Below are positions 9,090 through 17,460 of a stretch of DNA of 64,000 nucleotides, piece after piece. This stretch comes from a bacterium (lineage in GTDB: Bacteria > 4484-113 > JAFGCY01): assembly GCA_020849855.1 (NCBI GenBank), contig JADZFO010000027.1, forward strand, positions 1 through 64,000. The letters are read 5' to 3'. Both the position numbers and the translations under genes were made by a program. The notes under the pieces are model-generated. The model was not told the origin of the DNA and did not search any database. It saw only the letters and a list, made by a program, of their open reading frames with translations. Each line of letters begins with the position of its first letter. Within the stretch, counting starts at the first letter, position 1.

Positions 9090-10706
9090 TCAGGCCTGCC
9101 AGTCCCAGGCCTCGACAAACTGCCGCAGGAAGTAGTCCGGGTTCAGCTTCTCACCGCTCAGGTGCTCCAGGGCCTCGTTCCAGGGCCGCAGCGCCCCTTG
9201 CTCAAAAAGGCCTTCGCGCAGCCAGGCGCCTGTGCCGGGCTGGCGGATCAGTGCAGCGCTGCCGAGCTTGTTCTCAATGTAGTGCTGCATCTGGCTGGCG
9301 GTCAGCTCGCCCAGAATGTAGTTGTGGTAATAGACCGGCGACTGGGCGATGTGCGACTTGGTGGCCCAGTCCGGCATGTCGCGGCCTTCCGGCCGCTGCA
9401 CAAGCTGGTAACGCTCGACCAGATCCCACCACAGGCGGTTCAGGTCCTGGCCCGGGTCGGCGTAGAGCGCGCGCTCAAAGCTGGTCATGACCATCATCCA
9501 GCGGGTAAAGACCAGCATCTGGAAGGCCAGCTGCTTGCCCGCGGCGCTGGACAGCTCCTGCGCTGTCGCTGCATCCAGGCCCAGTATGTCAGTCAGCCAG
9601 GCCGCGTCGTAGGTCAGGCGGCCAAAGAGCATCGCGATGGCTTCCGTGCTGCAGATATGCGCGATGGAGCGCAGGAAGTAGGGCTGCCGGGGCAGAAGGT
9701 ACTGGTCATAGGCCGCATGGCCGAACTCGTGCAACATGGTGCTGGCCCAGTCTGCATTGTCGCGGCAGTTGCACAGCACATGCACCTGCTGCGGGTCGCG
9801 GCCGATGACGAGGCAGAAGGCGCCCTGGTCCTTGCCGTCGCGCTCATACAGATCGCTGTTGGCGAGGCTTATGTCGATGTTCAGGCCCACGCGCTCGAAG
9901 GTCAGCGCAGTCAGCCGTTCCAGGTTCTGGTCCTTGAAGTAGCTGTCCAGGTCCAGGTCCTGAAGCTGGGGCGCCTCCTGGAAGAAAGGGTCTTCATAGT
10001 GCCAGGGGCGCAGATCCGCCGGGCCGCTAAGGCCAAAGCGCCGGCACAGGCGCTGGTCCAGCCTGGCCTTGGCTGCGGCAAAGGGCGCGCGGGTGGCCTC
10101 TTCCAGCCTGTCCAGCAGGCGGTAGAGCTCTGCCTCGTCGATCTCCTGGGTCTGCATCTGGCGGTCGTAGTAGTCGCGGAAGCCGTGCTCCCGCGCGCCG
10201 GCGTTGCGCAGGGCCACCAGTTCCAGCAGTAGGGGCTGCACCTCGGGACCGATCTGCTTGCTGGCTTCCCAGTAGGACTGCCGCTGCCCGGAGTCATCGC
10301 AGTCCCGCAGGCAGTCGCGGATGTCGTTGGAGCTCACCTTGTGCCCCTCGACCTCGCCGCGGAAGTTTGTATATAGGGCGCCGATCTCTGCTTCCAGCTC
10401 GTTGCTGCGTTTGGCCGCGGCCTCGCTCTCCTGGTTGCGGATGAACTCATTGCGCAGGAGCTGGGCGGTGCGGGCCAGCTCGCCGTCCAGCCCGGCGGAT
10501 TCAGCCTCTTCAATGAGCAACTTGAACTGCTGGAAGCGCTCCGGGCTGCCGAAGACCGCGTGGTACTGCATGCCAAGCTCCACCATGCGGGGCAGCAGGG
10601 ACTCATCGCCAGTATTGGCGAAGCGCCACTCGGTATCGCTGAGCCCGATCTCCAGCAGCTCGGTTTCCTGCGCCAGCTGATCCACAAAGTCCAGCAGCTG
10701 CTTCAT
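9090..10706 (-). CDS. Gluzincin metallopeptidase (M2/M3-like)
   Basis: A 538-residue protein, largely alpha-helical. It carries the zinc motif H326-E-F-G-H330 with a third ligand candidate E355 in CSTEAIAMLFG, which is the HExxH...E arrangement of clan MA(E) families such as M2 (peptidyl-dipeptidase A) and M3 (oligopeptidases). There is no signal peptide, so it is probably a cytoplasmic oligopeptidase or dipeptidyl carboxypeptidase. The ATG at 10706 is chosen over an upstream GTG at 10718 because GAGGAG sits 4 nt before it and overlaps the GTG codon region. It lies 37 nt downstream of the lipoprotein gene and probably shares the deoB transcript. Confidence 0.75.
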   Translation of the reverse strand: MKQLLDFVDQLAQETELLEIGLSDTEWRFANTGDESLLPRMVELGMQYHAVFGSPERFQQFKLLIEEAESAGLDGELARTAQLLRNEFIRNQESEAAAKRSNELEAEIGALYTNFRGEVEGHKVSSNDIRDCLRDCDDSGQRQSYWEASKQIGPEVQPLLLELVALRNAGAREHGFRDYYDRQMQTQEIDEAELYRLLDRLEEATRAPFAAAKARLDQRLCRRFGLSGPADLRPWHYEDPFFQEAPQLQDLDLDSYFKDQNLERLTALTFERVGLNIDISLANSDLYERDGKDQGAFCLVIGRDPQQVHVLCNCRDNADWASTMLHEFGHAAYDQYLLPRQPYFLRSIAHICSTEAIAMLFGRLTYDAAWLTDILGLDAATAQELSSAAGKQLAFQMLVFTRWMMVMTSFERALYADPGQDLNRLWWDLVERYQLVQRPEGRDMPDWATKSHIAQSPVYYHNYILGELTASQMQHYIENKLGSAALIRQPGTGAWLREGLFEQGALRPWNEALEHLSGEKLNPDYFLRQFVEAWDWQA

Positions 10707-10743
10707 ATAGCTCCTCACATTTCATGCCGTTATCAGGGGCCGG

Positions 10744-12198
10744 CTAGCCGTCGGTCATCAGGCCCTCGGCCTTCAGCCAGAGGCCGTAGGCCTGGCCAAG
10801 CATCACATTCTCGCTGTTTGGTGATGTCAGCAGCTGGCGCCTCACATCAGAGTCCAGCACCGGTGCCTTTCCGCCCCAGTCCAGGACCAGATAATAAGAG
10901 AGGCTGCGGTTCCCCAGCCGCGACAGCATGGCCAGCTCTTCATCCCCGGCCAGATCCCGGCCAAAGCGCGAGACAGTGCTCAGCACCGCCCCGGCTGCAG
11001 CCTCCGGCAGGAAGGGCGCCTGCTGCAGGGCATAGGCAACGGCGGCCTTGTCGCGGCGCATACAGGCCAGCGACAGCTCCAGGCCCATTTCGGCAATGAC
11101 GCCCTGCGACAGCTCCTGCAGCTCCTGGATACGTTTCAATGCCGCGCTCTTGGCATCCTCGTCGCCGCTCTCTCCCTTGTCGTCCTCCGCCTTGGCCTTC
11201 TTATGGCTGGCGTCAATTTCGCTCTGGTACTGCTTGAGCGTCTCGATCTGCTTCAGCGGGAAGCGCTCAATCTGCTTGTCGGCATACAGCAGGGCCAGCT
11301 CCGCTGCGCCGGCGCTGCCGGCATCCGCCTTGCGCAGCTTGCCGGGATAGCTCAGGCCAGGCGGGGCAATCTGCGCCGCCGCCGTAAGCAGCAGGCTGCG
11401 CTGAACATCTGGCAGGTCAGTGCGGCTGAGGATACTGTTCCAGGTCTCGATCGGCGCGTGCCTCAGCAGGCCAGCCCACTGCGAAGGCGCGGTATTGATG
11501 AGCGCCGGCTGGCTGAGATAGGCCTCAAAGTCGATACTGCGGCCACCATCGGTTCCCAGCAGCGAATCGATGGCAAAACGGCGCAGCACATCGCTGGGCT
11601 GGGCCGCGCTGTAATGCTGCTCCAGTAGCGCTGCCAGTTCAGGGCTGCGCTGCAGCGGCCCGCCGGGCTCATAGTCCAGCCGGGCCATGCCCATGCAGAA
11701 GTTGGTCACATCTTTTTCTTCATTCAGTTTCAGAGCGCCAAACCAGAAGTCCGCTGGGAACTCGCTGGCGTTTTCGAAGCCATACACGGCCCCGAACCAG
11801 CGCGCCTGGGCCTGCGGCCCGGCATAGCGGTCCTGCCAGGCCAGGCTGGCCTTGCCGTCTCCACTCAGGCTGTCCAGCACCACGGCCGCCAGGTGGTCAT
11901 CCACGGCCTGCGGTTCCAGCAGACTGCGGAACTCCTGCAACTTGAAGCGCAAGATGAACAGCAGCGCGAACTGGCGCTCGTCCTCATTGCTGCCGCTCAG
12001 CGCATCCTTGATCAGCTCGCGCTTGGCCAGGGGCTGCTCGCCGGCCGGATCAGCTTCGCTGCTGGCCTGCCCCGCAGCATCGGTCGGGGCGCTGCGCGGG
12101 TTGCTCTTCCCCGGGCAGGCTGCCAGGCCCAGGAGGGCGATCAGGCTGCAGAGCGCCGGCAGAAGGCCGCGCAAAGCGTGCTTAAGGCTCAAAGTCAT
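10744..12198 (-). CDS. Hypothetical helical lipoprotein
   Basis: A 484-residue protein. Signal peptide with lipobox LAAC (Cys28), then a low-complexity Ser/Ala/Glu stretch, then a long alpha-helical region rich in Leu and Ala that may be repeat-like (HEAT or TPR type). A Lys/Glu/Asp-rich segment (KKAKAEDDKGESGDEDAKS) occurs near two thirds. No catalytic motif is visible. The ATG at 12198 has a GGAGG site at the right distance and lies inside the end of deoB (17-nt overlap), so the two genes are translationally coupled. A longer N-terminal reading frame exists but would run deep into deoB and hide the lipobox. Confidence 0.6.
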   Translation of the reverse strand: MTLSLKHALRGLLPALCSLIALLGLAACPGKSNPRSAPTDAAGQASSEADPAGEQPLAKRELIKDALSGSNEDERQFALLFILRFKLQEFRSLLEPQAVDDHLAAVVLDSLSGDGKASLAWQDRYAGPQAQARWFGAVYGFENASEFPADFWFGALKLNEEKDVTNFCMGMARLDYEPGGPLQRSPELAALLEQHYSAAQPSDVLRRFAIDSLLGTDGGRSIDFEAYLSQPALINTAPSQWAGLLRHAPIETWNSILSRTDLPDVQRSLLLTAAAQIAPPGLSYPGKLRKADAGSAGAAELALLYADKQIERFPLKQIETLKQYQSEIDASHKKAKAEDDKGESGDEDAKSAALKRIQELQELSQGVIAEMGLELSLACMRRDKAAVAYALQQAPFLPEAAAGAVLSTVSRFGRDLAGDEELAMLSRLGNRSLSYYLVLDWGGKAPVLDSDVRRQLLTSPNSENVMLGQAYGLWLKAEGLMTDG

Positions 12199-13405
12199 GA
12201 TCCTCCAGTAGTGAGACACCCGGAAGGCTGCTGGTGACACCCAGCGCGGCCGCGACAGTGGCTCCGATGTGGTGAAGGCCGACTGGCGGGGCAAGCAGCC
12301 GGCCTTTGCCACCGACCGTGCTTTGGGCATAGATCAGCAGCGGCACCTGCTCCCGGGAGTGGTCGGTGCTGCTGGTTGTGGGGTCATTACCGTGGTCGGC
12401 GGTGATAAGCAGCAGGTCGGCGGGGCCCAGCAGCGGCAGGCTGCTCTCCAGCCAGCGGTCAAAGGCCTCCAGCGCCCGGCCGAAGCCCTGCGGGTCATTG
12501 CGATGGCCGTAGAGCTGGTCAAAGTCCACCAGGTTGCAGAACAGCAGGCCTTCCCAGCTCTGGTCGCGCAGCAGCTCTCCGGTCTGGAGCAGCTGCTCCG
12601 GCGTAGTGTGAAAGGGAAAACTCTGGCTCAGGCCGCGGCCGCTGCGCGGATAACAGAAGAGGTCAGCAATCTTACCCACCCCGATTACGTCCAAACCCTC
12701 GCCATGCAGAATATCCAGCAGTGTGGGGGCAGGCGGCTCCAGCGAGAAATCACGCCGGTCGGGGGTCCGGACAAAACCGCTTTCCGCGGAGCCGGCAAAG
12801 GGCCTTGCGATCACGCGGTCCACGGCCAGCGGCCCGCTTAGCAGGTCCCGCGCCAGCTCGCAGCAACGGTAGAGCTCTTGCAGCGGCACTTTGTCCACAT
12901 GGGCGGCAATCTGAAAGACGCTGTCCGCGCTGGTATAGACGATCAGCTTGCCTGTGGCGAGATGCTCGCTGCCCAGCTCCTGGATGATCTGCGTCCCGCT
13001 GGCCACTTTGTTGCCCAGCACAGCATGTCCGCAGGCGGCCTCAAACTGGCGGATCAAGGCAGCCGGGAAGCCTGCCGGGAAAGTGGGGGCGGCGATCAGC
13101 CGCGGCAGACAGCAGATCTCCCAGTGGCCGGTGGTTGAGTCCTTGCCCGCGGAGACCTCCGTCATGCGCCCATGGTGGGCGTCAAAGGGGCCGCCCGGCG
13201 GCAGGCCTGGCAGCTGGTCAGGGTAGAGCGCGCCCAGCCCAAGTCGCGTAAGGGTAGGGAGGCGCAGATCCTGGCCCTGGGCGCTGCAGGCTTCCAGCAC
13301 GTGCCGCAGGGTATCGCTGCCGCTGTCGCCATAAAAGGCACTGTCGGGCGCGGAGCCGCAGCCCACGCCGTCCAGTACAAGCACAGTCACGCGCCGGAAG
13401 TGCAC
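12182..13405 (-). CDS. deoB: Phosphopentomutase
   Basis: A 407-residue protein of the alkaline-phosphatase superfamily that interconverts (deoxy)ribose 1- and 5-phosphates in nucleoside catabolism. Seen: the N-terminal metal site LDGVGCGSAPD (D12), the phosphothreonine region GKDSTTGHWE, TSADSVFQIAAH, and the C-terminal metal cluster ADHGNDPTT with TDHSRE. The length is normal for the family. The start is taken as GTG 13405 because TACAAT lies 6 nt before it and the family begins just before RVTVLVLDG; a longer frame to 13648 only runs into the divergent gene. It probably heads an operon with the lipoprotein and metallopeptidase genes. Confidence 0.93.
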   Translation of the reverse strand: MHFRRVTVLVLDGVGCGSAPDSAFYGDSGSDTLRHVLEACSAQGQDLRLPTLTRLGLGALYPDQLPGLPPGGPFDAHHGRMTEVSAGKDSTTGHWEICCLPRLIAAPTFPAGFPAALIRQFEAACGHAVLGNKVASGTQIIQELGSEHLATGKLIVYTSADSVFQIAAHVDKVPLQELYRCCELARDLLSGPLAVDRVIARPFAGSAESGFVRTPDRRDFSLEPPAPTLLDILHGEGLDVIGVGKIADLFCYPRSGRGLSQSFPFHTTPEQLLQTGELLRDQSWEGLLFCNLVDFDQLYGHRNDPQGFGRALEAFDRWLESSLPLLGPADLLLITADHGNDPTTSSTDHSREQVPLLIYAQSTVGGKGRLLAPPVGLHHIGATVAAALGVTSSLPGVSLLEDHDFEP

Positions 13406-13411
13406 ATTGCG

Positions 13412-13417
13412 ATTGTA
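13412..13417 (-). promoter_or_regulatory. -10 box for deoB, leaderless type
   Basis: TACAAT, 6 nt before GTG 13405. It lies in the 49-nt divergent spacer between deoB and the beta-barrel gene. Confidence 0.6.
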
Positions 13418-13454
13418 GGGCAGGCGCGGTGTAAGATGCTGGGGCGGAGGAAGC

Positions 13455-15152
13455 GTGGACGCTGCTGCGTCGTATCCAGCCGGACTGCTTGCGGGCCTGA
13501 TGGCGCTGGCCCTGCTCGGCTCCGCGCTGCCGGCGCGGGCTGAAGAACCGCGCGACGCCATCAAGCGCCTGCCCGACCTGACACACCAGAGCACCTTTGA
13601 GACCTTTGCGGCGGACGGCAGCCAGGGCCAGAGCCGCCAGGAGGACAACTACCTTGGCAGCTGGGACCTGGACTGGTATCCAGGCACGGTTGCCCTGGCC
13701 GGCGGCGTGCGGGTGACCCCGAGCATCAGCTATACCCAGTACCTGAACGACAGGCACGACCGTCTGAGCCGTGGCGGTACTGACAGCCGGGCCGACAGCT
13801 TCGACTTCCAGCTGCGCCTGGAGCAGGACCAGCGCCTGCAAAGCAGCTTCGCCTGGCATCGCGAGGACCGCTTCAGCGGCAACCCCGGCAGCAGCCTGCG
13901 GCCGGATATGCAGGTGGCCGACTCGCGCAGCTTCAACATCGCGATCAATCAGCTGAACCTGCCCGCGCTGAGCATCTCGGGCGTGAGCAGCTCCAACTAC
14001 AGCAGTGCGCTGGACGGCCAGACCGGCAGCGACTACGACAAGCTGCGCTATGGCCTCGATTTCGGCCGCGACTGGCAGACAGCGGCGATGCGCGCCCGGA
14101 TGGAAGCCGAGTCATGGCGCAGCCGGATCTATCGCGACGGCTCGGTGAACAGCGGTGATCGCAGCTTTGCCGAGGCCAGTCAGCGCCTGCGCCTGGGCGC
14201 CATCGGCGATCTGAACATGAACTACTACTTCGAGGAAGTCTCGCAGATCAGCAGCGGCTCCATCGAACCATCGCGGGTGGCCTCCAGCCGCTTCAGCCTG
14301 AACCTGCAGGGTTCGCTGAACATCAGCCGCGGGAAGTACGCCTCACCTCTCAGCTATGGCACAAGCTATGCCAATTACACGAACCAGACTGTCTCGGGCG
14401 CGGCCAACACAACCCTTGGCCGCGTTGAGCGCAGTTTCAACTTCAGGCTGAATGCTCCTGTGCCGGAGGGCAAGCTGGCGCAGTTCAGTTATGCCACGGC
14501 CTTTGGCGAGGACCAGCAGACTGACCGGCGCAACACCAGTGTCAACCAGGACATGCGCTGGGACTTCAAGCCCAACAAGCTGACGGACGCTGGTGCCTCT
14601 TACTATCAGCAGCGCGATACCGATGAGCTCCAGCGCCTGCGCAACAAGGAATACGACCGGGTGCAGACTTACCTGACCTACCGCATCCCGGGCAACCGGG
14701 GCAGCGTGAGCTCGGTGTATACCCTGGCCAGTGAGCGTTATCCCTCGACCCTGCGCGAGATCAACAGCACGGAGCTGCGCCTGACCAACAGCCTCACCTT
14801 CGGCCCGCGCGCCAGCCTGCTGTTCAGCTATACGCAGAACTACAGCGACACGGAGAACAGCCTCTTCCGCGAGACCGGCAACGACTACTCCCGGGCGGCG
14901 GTGCAGTACCGTCTGAGCACGCCGGACCGGATCAACCTGGACGCGACCTGGAGCCAGCAGACCAACCGCTACTTCCCCGGCACGACCAAGCGCGACATCC
15001 AGGGCATTGCCCTGGGGCTGAGCTACAGTGCGGCCAACAACTGGAGCTATGCCCTGCGCCTGGACAGCAGCGATGAGCACGAGCAGAGCGACAGCAGCGG
15101 GATCTACCGTTCCGGCGAGCAGATGCAGGCGATTGTGACCTACACTTTCTGA
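13455..15152 (+). CDS. Predicted outer-membrane beta-barrel protein
   Basis: A 565-residue protein from a GTG with GGAGGA 4 nt upstream. The signal peptide ends at ALPARA (about residue 29). The mature part is a run of alternating-polarity strands rich in Tyr, Ser, Arg, Asp and Gln (SYTQYLNDRHDRLS, LRLDSSDEHEQSD), as in large outer-membrane barrels. It ends in VTYTF, with the C-terminal Phe expected of BAM substrates. No TonB plug domain is seen. It may be a porin-like or polysaccharide-export barrel; the substrate is unknown. The lipoprotein gene follows after 13 nt and is likely co-transcribed. Confidence 0.7.
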   Translation: MDAAASYPAGLLAGLMALALLGSALPARAEEPRDAIKRLPDLTHQSTFETFAADGSQGQSRQEDNYLGSWDLDWYPGTVALAGGVRVTPSISYTQYLNDRHDRLSRGGTDSRADSFDFQLRLEQDQRLQSSFAWHREDRFSGNPGSSLRPDMQVADSRSFNIAINQLNLPALSISGVSSSNYSSALDGQTGSDYDKLRYGLDFGRDWQTAAMRARMEAESWRSRIYRDGSVNSGDRSFAEASQRLRLGAIGDLNMNYYFEEVSQISSGSIEPSRVASSRFSLNLQGSLNISRGKYASPLSYGTSYANYTNQTVSGAANTTLGRVERSFNFRLNAPVPEGKLAQFSYATAFGEDQQTDRRNTSVNQDMRWDFKPNKLTDAGASYYQQRDTDELQRLRNKEYDRVQTYLTYRIPGNRGSVSSVYTLASERYPSTLREINSTELRLTNSLTFGPRASLLFSYTQNYSDTENSLFRETGNDYSRAAVQYRLSTPDRINLDATWSQQTNRYFPGTTKRDIQGIALGLSYSAANNWSYALRLDSSDEHEQSDSSGIYRSGEQMQAIVTYTF

Positions 15153-15165
15153 GACCGAGCAAGCA

Positions 15166-15714
15166 GTGAAAGACCAAGCAAAATCCGGAATCACATCAGT
15201 GCTGGCAGCGCTGCCGCTGCTGGCGCTTTGCGCCTGCGGCTCAAGCACAGCGCCGCTGGACGACAGCGGGGTGCAGGTGCTGCTGGAGCGGCAGATCAGC
15301 ATCGTGGCGGAAGGGATCGAGCGCGAGGATGCGATCCTGGCCAGCCAGCCGGTGGGCGCGCTGTTCAGCATGGGCGGGAACGTGGCGCTGCGCTATGGCA
15401 CTGCGACCTTCCCGCCGGCCGGCATTTCTGAAACCCGCGGCCTGCGGCCTTTCCGGACCTTCTTTGCCGAAGCCTTCAAGCAGAATGCCAACATCACCCA
15501 GAGCTTTGAGGTCAGCGACTTTGAGCTGAACGGCGATGTCGCCACGCTGACGGTCACCAGCACCTTCAACGCGACGCGCGTGGACCTGGTGCCGCCGCAG
15601 AACACGACTGCCGAACTGGAGGATTTCATGGTCTTTCAGCGCGAAGGCGGGACCTGGCGGCTGGTGAACTGGGACCAGGTGCCGGAAGAGACTCCGGAGA
15701 CCCCGCCGGCCTGA
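15166..15714 (+). CDS. NTF2/SnoaL-like lipoprotein
   Basis: A 182-residue protein starting with GTG. Signal peptide with lipobox LCAC (Cys24 favoured). A helical segment (VQVLLERQISIVAEGIEREDAI) is followed by strands ending FMVFQREGGTWRLVNWDQ. This helix-then-sheet pattern with a closing G-x-W-R-L-x-x-W strand is typical of the cystatin/NTF2-like (SnoaL, DUF4440) fold. No active-site call is possible. It lies 13 nt after the beta-barrel gene, so it may be an accessory to it. It is convergent with ruvB. Confidence 0.6.
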   Translation: MKDQAKSGITSVLAALPLLALCACGSSTAPLDDSGVQVLLERQISIVAEGIEREDAILASQPVGALFSMGGNVALRYGTATFPPAGISETRGLRPFRTFFAEAFKQNANITQSFEVSDFELNGDVATLTVTSTFNATRVDLVPPQNTTAELEDFMVFQREGGTWRLVNWDQVPEETPETPPA

Positions 15715-15722
15715 GCCGGAAA

Positions 15723-16772
15723 CTAGTCCGGCTGCTCTCCGAAGAGACTGGCCTCTTCTGAACGCGCCAGCTCGCGTGGCGCCGCCAGGCCAAAGTACTC
15801 ATAGGCCCGCGATGTGACCATGCGTCCCCGCGGCGTCTTTTGCAGCAGGCCCAGCTTCAGCAGGTAGGGCTCGTGCACCTCGGCCAGCACATCGCGCTCC
15901 TCGTGGAATACCGCGGCCAGGGTGTCCAGGCCGACCGGTCCGCCGGCGAAGCGGTCCATGATGGCGCGCAGAATCTCGCGGTCCATGCGGTCCAGGCCCA
16001 GGGCGCTGATCCCCAGCGAGGCCAGTCCATCGACGCAGCAGCGCAGGTCAATCTCGTCCTTGCCCTGCACCTGGGCGAAGTCGCGCATACGGCGCAGCAG
16101 GCGCAGCGCAATTCGCGGGGTGCCGCGGCTGTGTGAGGCCAGATGCTGGCGGGCTTCATCGTCAATGCTCATCCCGAGGGCGGGCGCAGCCCGCAGGATG
16201 ATGCGGGAGAGCTCTTCGGGTGTATAGAACTCGAGATGGAAGAGCACGCCAAAACGGTCGCGCAGCGGGGCGCTGAGCAGGCCCGAGCGGGTAGTGGCGC
16301 CCAGCAGCGTGAAGGGCTCAAGGGGCAGGCTGATGGTCCGCGCGCCCGGCCCGGTGCCGGTGACAATATCAACGCGGAAGTCCTCCATCGCGCTGTACAG
16401 CGTCTCTTCGACGCCGCGCGGCAGGCGGTGGATCTCATCGATGAACAGGGCCTGGCCTGGTGCGAGGCCGCTGAGGATCGCCACCAGATCGCCGGGCCGC
16501 TCCAGCAGGGGGCCGGCGCTCACCGCCAGGCTGGTGTCCATCTCACCGGCGATCAGATGCGCCAGCGTGGTCTTGCCGAGGCCGGGGGGTCCGCTGAAGA
16601 GGATATGCTCCAGTGCTTCACCGCGCAGACGCGCGGCGGAGATCATGATGCGCAGGTTGCTGACCAGGCCTTCCTGGCCGATGAAGTCATCCAGGCGGCG
16701 GGGGCGCAGCGAGACGAACTCGGCATCCTCACGGCGAGCCTGGTAGCGCAGAACATTGTCGGCGTTATCCAA
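15723..16772 (-). CDS. ruvB: Holliday junction branch migration helicase RuvB
   Basis: A 349-residue AAA+ motor that drives branch migration with RuvA. Seen: LRPRRLDDFIGQ near the N-terminus, Walker A SGPPGLGKTTLA, Walker B ALFIDEIHRL, sensor/arginine-finger region GATTRSGLLSAPLRDRFG, and the C-terminal winged-helix domain ending TPRGRMVTSRAYEYFG. The start is TTG 16772, one base after the def stop, with GGAG about 9 nt upstream inside def, so def-ruvB form an operon. ruvA and ruvC are not in the window. Confidence 0.96.
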   Translation of the reverse strand: MDNADNVLRYQARREDAEFVSLRPRRLDDFIGQEGLVSNLRIMISAARLRGEALEHILFSGPPGLGKTTLAHLIAGEMDTSLAVSAGPLLERPGDLVAILSGLAPGQALFIDEIHRLPRGVEETLYSAMEDFRVDIVTGTGPGARTISLPLEPFTLLGATTRSGLLSAPLRDRFGVLFHLEFYTPEELSRIILRAAPALGMSIDDEARQHLASHSRGTPRIALRLLRRMRDFAQVQGKDEIDLRCCVDGLASLGISALGLDRMDREILRAIMDRFAGGPVGLDTLAAVFHEERDVLAEVHEPYLLKLGLLQKTPRGRMVTSRAYEYFGLAAPRELARSEEASLFGEQPD

Positions 16773-16773
16773 C

Positions 16774-17400
16774 TCAGGCTCCGCTCTGGGGCTCCGGCCC
16801 CGGGACAGGTCCGGCGGGCTGCGTCGGTTCGCCCGGGTGCAGCTGGGCCTGCATCGCCCCCAGACGCTCGCGGCGCTTGCGCCTGCGCTCGGCGGCCGGG
16901 CTGAGCTCGCCCTCCTCGCCCACCTCTTCGGGCTCGTCCTCTTCCGGAATCATGCCGTTAACCGCGCGCTCAAAGAGCAGCACGCCATTGAGGTGGTCGA
17001 ATTCATGCTGCAACACCCGGGCCATGAAGCCGTCGAAACGCTGCTCATGCTCCTGGAAGTCCAGGTCCTGGTACTTGAGGATGATCGCCAGATGCCGTTC
17101 CACATCAGCCACCCAGCCGGGAATGCTGAGGCAGCCTTCGCGGGCCACATGCGTCTCGGATGACACTGCGGTGATCTGCGGGTTGATGTAGCCGCGCACT
17201 TCCTCAGTTTCGGGGTTCATTGCGATGAAGAAACGGATGCCCTTGCCCACCTGGGGCGCGGCCAGACCAACGCCAATGTCCTGCATGGTCTCGCGCATCT
17301 GCTCGAACAGGTGGCGGATTTCTCCGAGCTCTCTCTTTTCAACCCTCCGGCAGGGCCGGGTGAGGATCCGGTTGGGTGCGATAACGATTGGCAGGGCCAT
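16774..17400 (-). CDS. def: Peptide deformylase with C-terminal extension
   Basis: A 208-residue metalloenzyme that removes the N-formyl group from new proteins. All three family motifs are present: GVGLAAPQVG, EGCLSIPG (Cys metal ligand) and QHEFDHLNG (HExxH). The catalytic core ends near residue 150. An extra tail of about 55 residues follows: acidic (EEDEPEEVGEEGE), then basic (ERRRKRRERL), then Pro-rich. ATG 17400 is chosen because TATAAT lies 8 nt upstream; the in-frame TTG 9 nt earlier overlaps that box and could not be in a leaderless message. It is co-transcribed with ruvB. Confidence 0.95.
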   Translation of the reverse strand: MALPIVIAPNRILTRPCRRVEKRELGEIRHLFEQMRETMQDIGVGLAAPQVGKGIRFFIAMNPETEEVRGYINPQITAVSSETHVAREGCLSIPGWVADVERHLAIILKYQDLDFQEHEQRFDGFMARVLQHEFDHLNGVLLFERAVNGMIPEEDEPEEVGEEGELSPAAERRRKRRERLGAMQAQLHPGEPTQPAGPVPGPEPQSGA

Positions 17401-17408
17401 ACTCTGCA

Positions 17409-17414
17409 ATTATA
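17409..17414 (-). promoter_or_regulatory. -10 box for def-ruvB, leaderless type
   Basis: A perfect TATAAT, 8 nt before ATG 17400. Confidence 0.65.
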
Positions 17415-17448
17415 ACCTAGCCATATGTAAAGTATCGCGGCCTCAGGT

Positions 17449-17454
17449 TAGTAT
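17449..17454 (+). promoter_or_regulatory. -10 box for adenylate-forming paralogue 1
   Basis: TAGTAT, then 6 nt, then TTG 17461. It is divergent from the def promoter within 60 bp. Confidence 0.45.
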
Positions 17455-17460
17455 GGAGTG

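Noticed and set aside
13406-13648. N-terminal extension of deoB by 81 codons
   Set aside because: It overlaps the divergent beta-barrel gene start, crosses the deoB -10 box and has no similarity to the phosphopentomutase family.
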